DNA of 64,000 nucleotides from Eutreptiella sp. 'Long Island Sound 2002' (GCA_964036045.1 OZ038384.1:49142843-49206842), one strand, 5' to 3'; positions 9,719 to 19,904 are shown, counted from the first letter of the stretch. Notes: a model not told the origin generated them from the letters alone. Program-made: numbers and translations.

Positions 9719-10150
9719 TCAGAGGTGATCGCAGCCCGCACACTGCCCTTCCCCATCTTGTGGAGCCCCCCTCCGCTTGTTTCGCCAGGAGAGGAAAGAG
9801 ATTGCTGTCTGGGTGAGCTCGCCCCGCTCTTCGGCCTCCTGGAGGAAAAAATCCTGCACCTTTTTTCGAAAAGGAGAGTCCCCTAAGGATGCGACCCACG
9901 TTTCCAATTTTTGGATACAGTCATGGAGTTCCATTTTTTCCGTGCACTTGTGGATCTGTCTCTTTACCTCATCCCAATCTTGGGACAGATCTACATCACC
10001 AATACTACACGGCCCCGATGAAGCCGTCGAAGATTGAGAAGGTTGTGAGGTTTGTTGGCTTGAGGTAGGAGTCAAAGTAAGAGGGGTAGAAGGGGTGGTG
10101 AGCTCTGGTGAAGAGGGGGTTTGGGAGGTGAACTGGCCTAGATCCGGCAT
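9719..10150 (-). CDS. Downstream part of unknown Ser/Thr/Pro-rich protein
   Basis: The frame encodes a Ser/Thr/Pro/Gln-rich segment, then a helical, charged segment (about residues 50-115) with VKRQIHKCTEKMELHDC and FRKKVQDFFLQEAEE. It overlaps in another frame the end of the upstream ORF (10005-10553). The most economical reading is one gene with a frameshift or a tiny intron near 10150-10170, next to a C5/A4 homopolymer. I do not recognise a family. Confidence 0.4.
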   Translation of the reverse strand: MPDLGQFTSQTPSSPELTTPSTPLTLTPTSSQQTSQPSQSSTASSGPCSIGDVDLSQDWDEVKRQIHKCTEKMELHDCIQKLETWVASLGDSPFRKKVQDFFLQEAEERGELTQTAISFLSWRNKRRGAPQDGEGQCAGCDHL

Positions 10151-10553
10151 GTCCAGATTTTGGGGGTGTTTGGGAAATCCCTTCGTCTTCCGCGTCGTCC
10201 ACCATCACCTCTCCTTCTGGGTCAGGTATGGCCTCGGCTGCAACTGGTTGGTCTGACAGCTGGGATGGGTTAGGCTTCGGGTCAGGCTTTGGGTCAGGCT
10301 TCGCGCTTTGGGACTCATGTTTGGGTGTGGAGATGGGCGCAGAGGTTAGTACTTGGTGCCCACCCTCGGGCGTGAGTGTTTGTACCTCCGCTTGCGAGGC
10401 AAAGGAAACGCTCCGCTTCTTATGCTTTTGTGGGCCCGGCACGCTCCCCATTAATTCCATCAGCGATGGCCCTTCCGCTCCCATGGCTGCAGCATATGCC
10501 GTTGCCTTGGCCTTCTTTTCATCGGAGATTGGTGTCTTCGAATACGTGCTCAT
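10005..10553 (-). CDS. Upstream part of unknown low-complexity protein
   Basis: ATG at 10553 (MSTYSKTPISDEKKAK). The protein is rich in Lys, Pro and acidic residues and includes a DPKPDPKPNP stretch near residue 95. No domain is recognised. Upstream on the minus strand lies an acceptor-like TAATTCAAG and an intron-like region with GGTTCAACCG elements. A piece of this start region (about 23 bases ending in the ATG) recurs at 25583-25605, again beside such elements, so the gene belongs to a small local family. The coding sense continues in the 9719-10150 frame, implying a frameshift or missed splice. Confidence 0.4.
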   Translation of the reverse strand: MSTYSKTPISDEKKAKATAYAAAMGAEGPSLMELMGSVPGPQKHKKRSVSFASQAEVQTLTPEGGHQVLTSAPISTPKHESQSAKPDPKPDPKPNPSQLSDQPVAAEAIPDPEGEVMVDDAEDEGISQTPPKSGHAGSRPVHLPNPLFTRAHHPFYPSYFDSYLKPTNLTTFSIFDGFIGAV

Positions 10554-10570
10554 TTGGATCAGGTACCCTT

Positions 10571-10655
10571 GAATTACCCAATTGAAACCGTGGTTCAACC
10601 GAGTTCAACCGCGCACTTTCATTACGGCTCCCCACGGTTGAACCCCTATCGTGGT
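10571..10655. repeat. GGTTCAACCG mini-element, copy 1
   Basis: Contains GAAACCGTGGTTCAACCG, GTTCAACCGCG and, inverted, CGGTTGAACCC. It lies in an intron-like stretch just upstream (minus strand) of the 10005-10553 ORF. Confidence 0.55.
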
Positions 10656-11029
10656 ACAGCAACAAATTGCTAAGTAGCAACCTGAAAACCGCCATTTTTC
10701 AGCCCTGCAAGAGATGCCACACCCCCTAAAAAGAATGTTTTTGAAAACCTTCTTACCTCATTGGTGCAAAACACTGGAGACCTATTTCTCTTGGATCATA
10801 TTTCACGGCGGTGGTGGTGTAGGTGCCAGTGGCGGCGGCTGTATTGGTGAAACCGCACGGCTTCACCATCAACTTTTCGTTAGGCGTGGTGACATACACC
10901 CCTGCGCCTTGTTTGGATTCCCTTTAGGACTTTGGACCCTTATTAGTGAACAACAATCACATGCAAGCCTACACTTGATTGTCAGAAGCTTGTTTCCTCA
11001 TGGATTGCACTAAAATGTAACCGGCTTTC

Positions 11030-11097
11030 GAGGTGGTTCAACCGCTGGACAGGCGCGCGGTTGCACCGGCTTCACCGGTTCAACCGCTGTTGCATGA
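11030..11097. repeat. GGTTCAACCG mini-element, copy 2
   Basis: GGTTCAACCGC at both ends with GCGCGGTTGCACCGG between. It lies just downstream (minus strand) of the donor that ends the oxygenase-like frame. Confidence 0.55.
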
Positions 11098-11120
11098 AGC
11101 GCTACACAAAAAACACATCT

Positions 11121-11627
11121 TCACCTTGGGAAGCCAAACGTGACCAGTTCATTCCGCATCGCCACAGGCAGAGGTCCCCATGCAATGCCTGTGTACGGTA
11201 CGAGCACAATGCGCTGTCCAGACCACGCCAGAGGCATGTGGGGCCTAAGAGCGTTAAACATTACCCCATATCGAGGATCCACAATGTGTCCCCATAATAA
11301 ATCACGCCCCCAACGTATCCATGCAGGACGAGAAGGCCCATTTGCACGAAGTAGGGCACTGGTAAACAGTTCCCCCCCCACGAAATCACCCAGGGCTATT
11401 AACCCCGTAAGGGGACTGTCATCCTTTGGATGCGTATGTACAAGCATGGGATGATCGCCCACCCCATGGACCACTGCGACCGCAGTGTAGGTTAGTTGGG
11501 GGAGTACACTTCGGATGTGTGCGTTCACGCGCCGGACCAGGTCCGGATCTCTCCTCGTTTGCAATTCCAATTCTTCCCCCTTTTTGGGCCGGGGGGTCCC
11601 CTTCGTGGCTTTCCCCGGGGTACCCAC
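11121..11627 (-). CDS. Possible 2OG-Fe(II) oxygenase-like domain
   Basis: The frame has 168 codons and no ATG at its open end; it probably continues from an upstream exon or was shifted in frame (MANHVWPWVPRG lies in another frame just upstream). Residues 60-146 follow the double-stranded beta-helix pattern seen in TET/JBP-like and related 2OG-Fe(II) dioxygenases: VHTHPKDDS (possible metal H/D, 63-71), ALGDFVGGELF (78-88), then RPH (128-130, distal His) and SGQRIVLVPYT (136-146, with the Arg that would contact 2-oxoglutarate). The assignment rests on the pattern alone. The frame ends at FGFPR beside a good donor (CCAAG|GTGAAG, about 11120), so an intron may follow rather than a true C-terminus. 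Confidence 0.4.
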   Translation of the reverse strand: MGTPGKATKGTPRPKKGEELELQTRRDPDLVRRVNAHIRSVLPQLTYTAVAVVHGVGDHPMLVHTHPKDDSPLTGLIALGDFVGGELFTSALLRANGPSRPAWIRWGRDLLWGHIVDPRYGVMFNALRPHMPLAWSGQRIVLVPYTGIAWGPLPVAMRNELVTFGFPR

Positions 11628-11669
11628 GGCCAGACGTGGTTAGCCATCAGGAACGTCCACAGTGACCCA

Positions 11670-13840
11670 TCAAATCGGCGTGTTGGCCGCCCATCCGAAC
11701 CACTGTCGCAGCTGTTTGCGCGTGTCCTCAACCGCCAGTCGTCGTTGTTGGGCTTGATCCAGGTTCTGCAAAAAGGAAAAAATAGTGAAACCGTGGTTCA
11801 GGCGGTTCAAGCGTGCGGTTGAACTACACTTCACCGGTTCAACCGTGCACACCTCCAGAGCTGACGCATGCGCCCATTCTGCCCTGATCGCTTTCTCCTC
11901 GTCGCCATCCTTCGATCCCGCAGGCAACTCAGTTGCCAGGGCCTTCACATCCTGCACCGTGTCGCTGGGGAGCTTGCTGGAGTCACTCTTGGAACTGGGG
12001 GCCGGAACTACCTTCTTCTTCTTCTTCTTTGGGATATGCTTTGCGGCTGGGACCCATTCGTGCTCTTCAAAAAGGGGGTCTGACTCGTCCGTCTCACTGT
12101 TGTCCGGGGCGATTTTCCGCTTTTTCGAGGAAGCACCGCTGCCAGTTTTGGCTTTCTTTTTCGGCTTCTTGTCGCCAGAGACTTGGGCCTTTGCGGGCGG
12201 TGCTTCAGCCTTTGCACTTGTCCGCTTCTCCTTCCGGAGCTCCTTCCGGGCGGACTGAAACAGGGACTTCGGAACCACTTTGCTGCCGGGGGTGCTCGTC
12301 TCTTCTGGTGGCGGTGGTGCTGGAAGACGTGGAGGCTTGGGGGCGTTTCCACTGCTCTCGGATGCTGCACCTGCTCCAAGTGGGTGGTCCCACACACTCT
12401 TGTAGAACTCCTCAAAGCTCTCTCCCAGAGGACTTCGTTGGGGCGCGGTGTTGACGGCTGGACTGGACTCCAGGGGCGTTGACCTCTGCCGTTCTGGCGC
12501 AGGACTGCCTTGCCCGGCATTGCTCAATTCCCGCAAGCCCCGCTGCACGCCACGACTCATGCGGTCGACCACTTGAGCGGCGCCAGGGATCTGCCGATAC
12601 CACACGTCCCACCACTCCACGATGGGCATGGTTGGCCATCGCCCGCGAGCGACAATGCCAGGGACACGCCGATCCACCACAAACATGTGCTCAGGCACAT
12701 CACTGGCGGTCAACTGCAGAGAAAGCAAGGAGGCAGGTGAACCGCCGAAGTGGGGGAACGCGATTCAGTGTGTAGGAAGGTGATGCTCAACTGTGCACGG
12801 TTGAAGACGGTGAAGGCGGTTCAGCCGCACGTTTGAACGCGCTGAAACGACGGTTGAACCACTGCACACCTGTTGCACCCCTTGAATCGCTTGAACCGAA
12901 CTTGGCTGCACGAATGGCGATGGTGCCATTGCCGTTGGCGCCGCTGCTGCCGTCGCGGCGCTTGCCTTGGCCTTCCTGTGCTTTCCCCCACCTGAGATGG
13001 TGGTGCCCATAGCCAGCATGCTGCTCGGAGTCGCCGTGTACCGCTGGACCTCCGATTCGTTGAACCAACCTGGTGGCAACTCCACCGGGGCCTTGAAGAA
13101 GAAGCGTGGACCGTGTCCTGCGCTGTGACCACCGCCCCGGCCCACGGAATCCGCGCCAAACCAGGACGCGCTCCTGGCAACACCGCACCCCGCAGTGGCC
13201 CATATCCTGAACAGGGCATCCAGACCTGGTTCGTCCAGGGACATGTGGCCTTGGGGGTCGCTCGACAGGCCCGCACGAAGCACCTACAATCAGAAAACGC
13301 ACCACACAAATGCACATCAGAACATTCATAGACACAAAATCACACAGCAACGAAACGCAGCATGCGTCATATCAAAACATCTACCAAAAGACCAAAAAAC
13401 ACCAGCACAATCAACTAGCAAACAACAAGACAACAGCAGACCAACACAACAACCCCAAAACACAGTCACACACAGACCTTCCACTCCGAAAACTCCCCGG
13501 CGCCCAGGCACTTTGTTTCCCAGGGGTAGGACTGGACCGCATCCTTGTCTTCTTGGCGGTGCTTCTTCATCCACAGCGTCAGGGCACGGCGGAACCCGTA
13601 CTTCGGCGTCACGTCAGCCAGCCACCGCCACTGAGGCGTCTCGAGCGCCAGGGTGGTGTCGGGGTTGCAGGTGTTGTGGACCACCACTTCTTCCCTCAGC
13701 GGGAACTTGTCGGCGAGGTGGGGAGCTGGAGGCGCTGCAACTGCTTGTGGCGCTGGCGCGGCAGGTGGATCGGCACCTTGTCCCGTACCCAGTGCCCGCA
13801 GGCAGTCCTGCAAGGCCTTCCCCAAAGACTCGGGGTCCAT
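11670..13840 (-). CDS. Four-exon gene, 577-residue basic nuclear-type protein
   Basis: I can build a complete model: exons 13478-13840 (ATG), 12870-13283, 11853-12713 and 11670-11765 (stop). All introns (194, 156 and 87 bp) are GT-AG and in phase 0, and the spliced frame is open throughout (121+138+287+31 codons). The N-terminal ~200 residues look globular (motifs TPQWRWLADV, WMKKHRQEDKD, ALFRIWATAGCG). The middle is Pro/Ser-rich, and the C-terminal third holds Lys-rich nuclear-localisation-like clusters (KKPKKKAK, KKRK, KKKKKK). No catalytic motif is recognised. A further 86-bp intron-like segment lies just before the ATG (13854-13939), probably in the 5' UTR. Two of the introns and the 5' intron carry the GGTTCAACCG mini-element. 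Confidence 0.65.
11766..11852 (-). other. 87-bp intron with mini-element
   Basis: Donor GAG|GTGTGCACGG and acceptor TTTTTGCAG|AACC. It lies in phase 0 in the 577-residue gene, and most of its length is the GGTTCAACCG-rich mini-element. Confidence 0.65.
11785..11850. repeat. GGTTCAACCG mini-element, copy 3
   Basis: On the plus strand: CCGTGGTTCAGGCGGTTCA, GCGTGCGGTTGAAC and CACCGGTTCAACCGTGC. It fills most of the 87-bp intron of the 577-residue gene. Confidence 0.6.
12714..12869 (-). other. 156-bp intron with mini-element
   Basis: Donor CAACAG|GTGTGCAG and acceptor TTTCTCTGCAG|TTGACC. The first ~85 bp hold the GGTTCAACCG-type element; the remainder is ordinary pyrimidine-rich intron sequence. 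Confidence 0.65.
12787..12867. repeat. GGTTCAACCG mini-element, copy 4
   Basis: Plus strand: GTGCACGGTTGAAGACGG, GGCGGTTCAGCCGCACG and CGACGGTTGAACCACTGC. It lies inside the 156-bp intron. Confidence 0.55.
13284..13477 (-). other. 194-bp intron without mini-element
   Basis: Donor GGAAG|GTCTGTGTG and acceptor TTCTGATTGTAG|GTGCTTC. It is T/G-rich and lacks the GGTTCAACCG element, so it serves as an ordinary intron for comparison. Confidence 0.65.
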
Positions 13841-13853
13841 GGCGCAAGGGCAC

Positions 13854-13939
13854 CTGAGAGAAGCAGGGGTGAAATCGTGGGGAAGCCGGTTCAACCGCAC
13901 GGGTGAACCTCCTGAACCACGGTTGAACCACACACACAC
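13854..13939 (-). other. 86-bp 5' intron with mini-element in opposite orientation
   Basis: Donor CTAGGAG|GTGTGTG and acceptor TTCTCTCAG|GTGCCC. It lies 13 bp upstream of the ATG of the 577-residue gene and just downstream of the TAG of the transposase-like ORF. Its core matches the reverse complement of the 87-bp intron. Confidence 0.55.
13868..13932. repeat. GGTTCAACCG mini-element, copy 5 (opposite orientation)
   Basis: On the minus strand it reads CGTGGTTCAGGAGGTTCAC and CCGTGCGGTTGAACCGG, matching the plus-strand reading of copy 3. The element therefore sits in two introns of the same gene in opposite orientations. Confidence 0.6.
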
Positions 13940-13942
13940 CTC

Positions 13943-14410
13943 CTAGTTGCCAACTTCCAAATGAGCGTGCACTGCGCGCTCATCTTCCCGTCGCGGCCGC
14001 CCGTCCCATCGAGGCATCTCCTTGTAGAGGAAGGTGCGCTCGTGCGCATGTCGGAGCATTGCCTCATCCTTTTCCTCCTTGGTAGCCTTACGACCACCAC
14101 CCCGGGAACTTGTGGTTAGAAAGTTGTCTTTAAAGACATAGTTAAGCGACTCAACAATGTCGCCACACAACATGGCCCCCCCCCAAGGTTGCAAATTACC
14201 CAATACGAAGGCCCCCTCGTTGCGGAGCCAAAGCAAGTAGGGTGATCGTTTATGGGGACATATAGTGTTTTGAAACCTCTTTGCAATTTGTGCACACCCT
14301 TGGACGAATGGATCATATGTCCACCGATAGATAGCGGTTAGCAATTTCCCCATGTCCTCAACGGTAGTGGTGACATGTGGTGTTAGACGCAAACTCTTTG
14401 CAACGGGCAA
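13943..14410 (-). CDS. Possible transposase C-terminal fragment
   Basis: A frame of 155 codons. Residues 80-110 (LCGDIVESLNYVFKDNF, then SRGGGRK) resemble the C-terminal part of RNase-H-fold transposases of the KDZ/Zisupton type, in which a catalytic Glu lies before an Asn/Lys-rich helix and a Gly-rich turn; here E87 would be that Glu. The assignment is by pattern only. The remainder is basic (ATKEEKDEAMLRHAHER). The upstream catalytic Asp residues are not present, so it would be a fragment or one exon. It stops 3 bases before an intron donor, next to the 577-residue gene. Confidence 0.35.
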   Translation of the reverse strand: MPVAKSLRLTPHVTTTVEDMGKLLTAIYRWTYDPFVQGCAQIAKRFQNTICPHKRSPYLLWLRNEGAFVLGNLQPWGGAMLCGDIVESLNYVFKDNFLTTSSRGGGRKATKEEKDEAMLRHAHERTFLYKEMPRWDGRPRREDERAVHAHLEVGN

Positions 14411-14558
14411 TTAATTGGCAAACAAGTGCCGGTGGCATTCTAGAAGTGCACGTCATGATCCGGGCGATTGGGGTTGAAAGCCGGTGCGTGCATCTCAACT
14501 GAGGGCTTGGGTTGTCACACACGGAACGCAAAACGTGTCAACCTGTACCAACTCCTGA

Positions 14559-15295
14559 TGCATATGTGGCCATGTGCTCATATGCAGGTTCATTTTCATA
14601 GGTAAAAGTATCTCCATGGAGGCCAAGAAAGCTCCAGGAGTACGCTGACACTCTAGTACAGATGTCAGCTAGTCTGTAGTATCTGTAAATAGCTCCAGCT
14701 TGGCCTGGAAGTAGCTATTTTAGTCATTTTTTCAAAGGTTTTTGAAGTTTCTAAAACATTTGAAGGTTCATTGAAGCTTCAAAGTAATTAGAACCAACGG
14801 CGCGGCAGCAGGCGCCAGTCGTCGCCGTCATTTTTACCACATTATTTTCTTGACAGAAAATCTCGTGAAGTTGCGTAAAAGCTCCAAAAAAGCTGTTTTT
14901 ATATCAATTTTTAATGAATTATGATGGATTTTTAGTTTATTTGATTGCATTTTTCATGAAAATGCACTACCTTGCCAATTTTCTACAGACGGCCTGCTGC
15001 GACGGCCGTTCCCTCCCTTATGGGGGATATTAAGTATAAGACCGTAGGTTTTCAGAAAAAATATCATATGGCGCCAGAATGCCCTAAGGCCTCTAGGCTG
15101 GCTCTTGGGGGGGGACCCATGTTTCAGGTTTTAACCATGTTTTCAACATGTTCATGACATTGTTTGACTTGTTTGACCTTGGTTTGACCCAGAACTGACT
15201 TTGACATGTTGACCTCAGTACAGTTCTTGTGGACGACAGTCGTTGACGACCTGTATCTCAGGTCACAGGGCCTGTGGTGCCCTGACTTACTGTGA
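14559..15295 (+). repeat. 5' LTR of the small element
   Basis: 737 bp from TGCATATGTG to TTACTGTGA. It is closely similar to 16677-17281 and 24841-25577. I could not find a convincing primer-binding site directly after it. Confidence 0.7.
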
Positions 15296-16676
15296 TTTTT
15301 CCTAAAAATTTAACCTTAGCACATGGTTTGGTACTTAGGTATGTTTACATGTTTATTAACCTAAGTTGTTGCCTTGTTTGCCCTCTCTTCCTTCTTCAGG
15401 ACACCAGATTGTGTCATGGGGCGAGCAAAGCTCCTAGAACAATTTGTATTTGCGTGGTATTACAGAATCTCTTGTGCCTACTTGCTCTTTTAATGTGCCT
15501 TGAAGAGTGCTCACATAGCCTACAAAATGAGTGCTCCATATGCCTCAAAAAAGACTATAAAAATGGGTTTGAAAGACCTCAAGCTCTTCCCCATGGAGCA
15601 GATTTCAGTAACCAAGATCTAGGGGCGTACCAATACACGTCAAAATTGTTCTAGAGTCGATGCACCTCTGAAGGAGAACTTGGAGTTCTTTGTGTTCTTC
15701 AAGGTTTGTGGACCCTTGGCACAAGCAACAAGAAGGAGCCAGTCCAAGGAGCTCAAGTTCTTCACCAAAGCAAAGATTGGACTGCAGCTGAACCAGTCGA
15801 CGCCCTGGTGTGGCCTGGGAAGGCCTGGAGCGACAATACATCCAGGTATGTCCTCCACAACCTCCAATTCCACCTCAAGTACTTGGACTGGGTGGTACCA
15901 TCAAGAGCTTCAAGAAAATCAAGAAGTTGATCATGACCAAGACAAGGAGCCTTGGTGGGCTACTTACTCTGTCTTCAGAAGCGGCGGAGATCGCCGAATA
16001 TTTTACGACAAATTCATCAGCGACGCCCTGCGACGACAATGGGCCAGAAAGCAGCCCAATAAAATGGTATGACCATGCTCCCCATGAGTTTCACCAAGCC
16101 ATGGATTGTTATGAAGCACAACAACAAGACCATCAAGAATTTGACATGTGGGACGGCTCCAGCGAAGGTAGCTGTCGCCAGACGACGACGTCAAGACGAA
16201 ACGAGCGTCGTCCACTCACAGCCAAGGAGCTGGAGATCTTTGACAAGGAGATGGAGAAGTTCTTCAAGAACTATAAGAGCCCCATTGCCTCCGAGAGTGG
16301 CTAACCCTCTCTAATCATATTTATTTGATTTTTCCAAGCCCTTTGTCATTTCCTGCCAGTCCTGCCAGAGTCCCAGTGATATATATTCCGGAATATAGGT
16401 GGTAAATACTTCTATTTTCTGGCGATTCTTGCCATTGTTTGGTTGTACTATACTTATTTTTCAGGTTGTTTGAACCACACGTTTTACTTGCACCACAGTT
16501 TTTTATACTTGTTTCTTTTGCTTATGTCTTCTTGCCCAAGGACTCTGTTTTTTCAGGATCGGTGTTTTTCGAAACACTGAAGCAGGAAAAACATATAGGG
16601 CAAGGCATGAGTTACTTTTACCCCTTTGAGGTTTCTCTAAACAAAGCTCATCGAAACCTTTTAAGGAGGGGGTCGA
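15296..16676 (+). other. Interior of the small LTR element
   Basis: Short overlapping ORFs (for example 15810-16304, 164 codons, with ELEIFDKEMEKFFKNYKSP near its end) do not show gag or pol motifs. They may be remnants of a gag gene or simply noncoding packaging sequence. The right end contains AAAAACATATAGGGCAAGGC and the polypurine tract. Confidence 0.45.
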
Positions 16677-17281
16677 TGCATATGTGGCCATGTACTCATA
16701 TGCAATGTTCATTTTCATGGGTAAAAGTATCTCCATGGAGGCCAGGAAAGCTCCAGGAGTACGTTGACACTCTAGTGCAGATGTCAGCTAGTCTATAGTA
16801 TCGGTAAATAGCTCCAGCTTGGCCTGGAAGTAGCTATTTTAGTCATTTTTTTTAAGGTTTTTGAAGTTTCTAAAACATTTGAAGGTTCATTGAAGCTTCA
16901 AAGTAATTAGAACCAACGGCGCGGCAGCGGGCGCCGGTCGTTGCCGTCATTTTTACCACATTATTTTCGTGACGGAAAATGTCGTGAAGTTGCGTCAAAG
17001 CTCCAGAAAAGCTGTTTTTATATCAATTTTTAATGAATTATGATGGATTTTTAGTGTATTTTATGGCATTTTTAATGAAAATGCACTATCTTGCCAATTT
17101 TCTACAGACGGCCTGCTGCGACGGCCGTTCCCTCCCCTATGGGGGATATTAAGTATAAGACCATAGGTTTTCAGAAAAAATATCACATGGCGCCAGAATG
17201 CCCTAAGGCCTCTAGGCTGGCGCTTGGAGGGAGACCCATGTTTCAAGTTTGAACCATGTTTTCAACATGTTCATGACATTG
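16543..17281 (+). repeat. Left copy of a ~739-bp direct duplication
   Basis: From CTCTGTTTTTTCAGG to CATGACATTG. It is nearly identical to 24707-25444. The left copy ends exactly where the foreign block begins and the right copy starts exactly where it ends, as a target-site duplication would. It contains part of the small element's interior plus most of its right LTR. Confidence 0.8.
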
Positions 17282-17939
17282 ACTGATGCGGTGATCGCGC
17301 GCGCTGGGGCCCTGTCCCAGAACGAAATAAAAAGATAGATAAAACACGACGAAAAATTTTTCTGAATAGCTGAAAATAAAGCTAGATAGCATAAAAAGCG
17401 CTTGGGCCAAAAAGCGCGCTGCGAAACGCGTAAAAACGCGACGAAAAATTTTTCGACGTGAAATAGGTGAATAGTTAACGCCGTAAGCACCGTAACGCAA
17501 GTAGGACCCCAACGCCGTCCCTGCCGTCGTCTAACTCGCTATAGGCGCAAAGAAAAACGCGCCGCGAGCAGCGCGTAAAACTCGTAAAATTTTTCATAAC
17601 TCGCCACGACCCCTCACGTCGCGCCCAGCCGCCTTTTTCTTCTTCTTCTCCATGCACCTCCCTTCCCACCCTCGTGCCCATCACTCCCCTTGCCCTGCAG
17701 CTCAGGCGGCGGCCCTGGGGGAACGCGGTCAACCCTTAGCAATGGACAACAACACGCTCCACGACGCCACGCACAAGTACAAGGCCAAGAACATCAAGAA
17801 CGACGGGTAACACGTAAGGCACGGCATCGTACATGGTCTTGCTGCACGCGAGTGTGTTCTGTCGTGTATAATTTTATTTAATTTTCAAAAAAAAAAAAAA
17901 TTTACGAAATTTTGCAGCGGTTTTTCAAGTAGGTACAAC
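17282..17939. other. Left part of the insertion
   Basis: It contains two copies of CGACGAAAAATTTTTC (about 17347 and 17439), each holding the palindrome GAAAAATTTTTC, many GCGCG/AACGCG motifs and an A14 run near 17888. No convincing gene is seen; short minus-strand ORFs lack motifs. Confidence 0.4.
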
Positions 17940-19700
17940 CACACCCACGCAAAGGAAAAGAGGACAAAAGGAAAAACAAATACCAGCAGCGCAGACAACC
18001 GCACAGCACAGCAAACCAGCACAGCACCGCAGGGCAGCACGGCACCGCAGGACACGGCATAGGGCGCAGGACACCACAGGACAACGCGCAGCACAGCAAG
18101 ACACCACGACACACCAGAGCAGTACCACCACACCGCAGAACGCCCAGGGAGACACCACAACGCACAGGGACACGCCACAGCACGAGGCACCAACAACAGC
18201 GCGGACGACACTGGCGCCGCACGACGGGCCGCAGGAGGGCAAAGCAAACACAAGCAGCACCGCAAAACGACAGCAGAGCACGACAGCACAGCACCACACG
18301 ACAGCACAGCGCCACAGCACACGACACAGGGAAGCGGGGCACCACAGCCAGCACAACAAGGCACCGCAGCGCACAGAGCGGAGAAGACAGGGAACGCACA
18401 GCACGAGGAAAAGAGCACCACAGCACGCAGACACCACCACCGGGCAAAAAACAGCAGAGCCAACCAACAGCACAACACAGCACAGCACGACAGCCCACAG
18501 GAGGGCAAAGCAAGCCCCAACAGCACCGCAACACGACAGCAGAGCACAACAGCACAGCACCACGCGACAGCACAGCACCACAGAACACGACACAGGAAAG
18601 CAGGGCACCACACCAACCACAGGGCAACAGACCACGCGGCCAGACAGGGACACCGACACCGAAACACGCCACCAGCAGACAACCACGGGCCACCAGACCC
18701 AGCACCGCACCACGGCACACCACAGCACCAGGCACCAGCAACAGCACGCACCACACGAACAGCACAACGCAAGCGCACCAGCACGGTGAAGCACAGCACC
18801 ACACAGAGCGGAGAGGACAGGGAACGCACAGCACAGCACCCCGGGACACACACAGCACAAAGCAGAGCGGCGAACAACAGCAAGCACCACCGCGCCACGA
18901 CAAAACACACACAGCACGGGGGAGCACCGCAAAACGCAACGCCGCAGAGCACAGGGCCCCAGGGCAACGGGCAGCGCCAGAGGGCACGGCGCAACAAGCA
19001 GCGGCACCCAACGAGCACAACACAGCACAGGACAGCACAACACCGGAGGACACAACGCGCAGCAGCGCGGCGCAGCACCGCACCCAGGGACGCACAGCAC
19101 AACACAGCACACCACAGCGCCGAGCGGCAGCGACGAAAACCGCGAGACAAAAAGGGGGGGCGGGGGGGGGGGCAGCAACCGACGGGGAGCAACCACCAGC
19201 CAGGCGGAAAGCACGAAAGAGGGACAAGCGCACGGAGAGCCGAGAGGCGGAAGGCCAACAAAGCAAACAACGCACAGCGCCGAGGTCCAGGGCACCCGGG
19301 GCCGGAAACCAGAGAAAGCCGGAGACAACGGGGGCGCACAAGGGAAGAAGGGGAAGACAAAAAAAAAAAAAAAAAACACCACCAAGGCACCAAGCAGGAG
19401 CGCCAGAAACCGCGAGACACAAAAAGGGAGGGGGGGGGGAGACACCACCAAAGAGCAGCCAACGGCCAAGCGGGAGACACAAACGAGGCGCGAGCGAACG
19501 AAGTGCCAGGCAGCGGGAGGCCGAGAAAAACAACCAAAGCACAGCGCCAAGGCAACGAGGAACGGCAAGGGCAGCGAAGAGAGGGGGGCAACCCCAGCCC
19601 GGAGGGGGCCGAGCAAAGCAGAAAGACAAAGCGGCCAAAGGAAAAGGTGAGGCGCACCACAACGCGCCCGGGAGGCCGGCCCGCCCGACCCGGCCACAAA
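17940..19700. repeat. Thymine-poor (A/C/G) low-complexity tract
   Basis: The plus strand is almost free of T (about one T per 60 bases in several lines) and dominated by CAGCAC/ACGACAGCAC words. Degenerate internal repeats are visible: about 18235-18355 resembles 18492-18620, and the words around 18372-18410 recur at about 18795-18830. Because the minus strand lacks A, stop codons are rare there, and all minus frames stay open for hundreds of codons. I regard those ORFs as composition artefacts. Confidence 0.7.
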
Positions 19701-19718
19701 GAGCAAGCACACGCACGC

Positions 19719-19862
19719 CAGCCGCCGTCCGGATGGACGAGTGCGCGCCCGGAGGGTACCCAGCCCCTGCCGGCTACGAACAGCCGCCGTCCGGATGGAC
19801 GTGTGTGCGCCCGGAGGGTACCCAGCCCCTGCCGGCTACGCCAGCCGCCGTCCGGATGGACG
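19719..19862. repeat. ~62-bp direct repeat (2.3 copies)
   Basis: CAGCCGCCGTCCGGATGGAC recurs at about 19720, 19783 and 19846, separated by GGAGGGTACCCAGCCCCTGC. This short array abuts the 65-bp minisatellite. Confidence 0.85.
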
Positions 19863-19904
19863 AGTGAGCGCCCCGCAGCGACGCCCCGCACAGCAACACA
19901 ACAC

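Larger units (their letters stand above)
14559..17281 (+). mobile_element. Small non-autonomous LTR element (interrupted)
   Basis: Two long direct repeats (14559-15295 and 16677-17281) starting TGCATATGTGGCCATGT flank a 1.38-kb interior. A polypurine tract (AAGGAGGGGG) immediately precedes the right LTR. The interior has no RT, protease or integrase, so the element depends on an autonomous partner. The right LTR is cut at 17281 by the 7.4-kb insertion; its last ~130 bp reappear after the insertion (to 25577). Confidence 0.7.
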
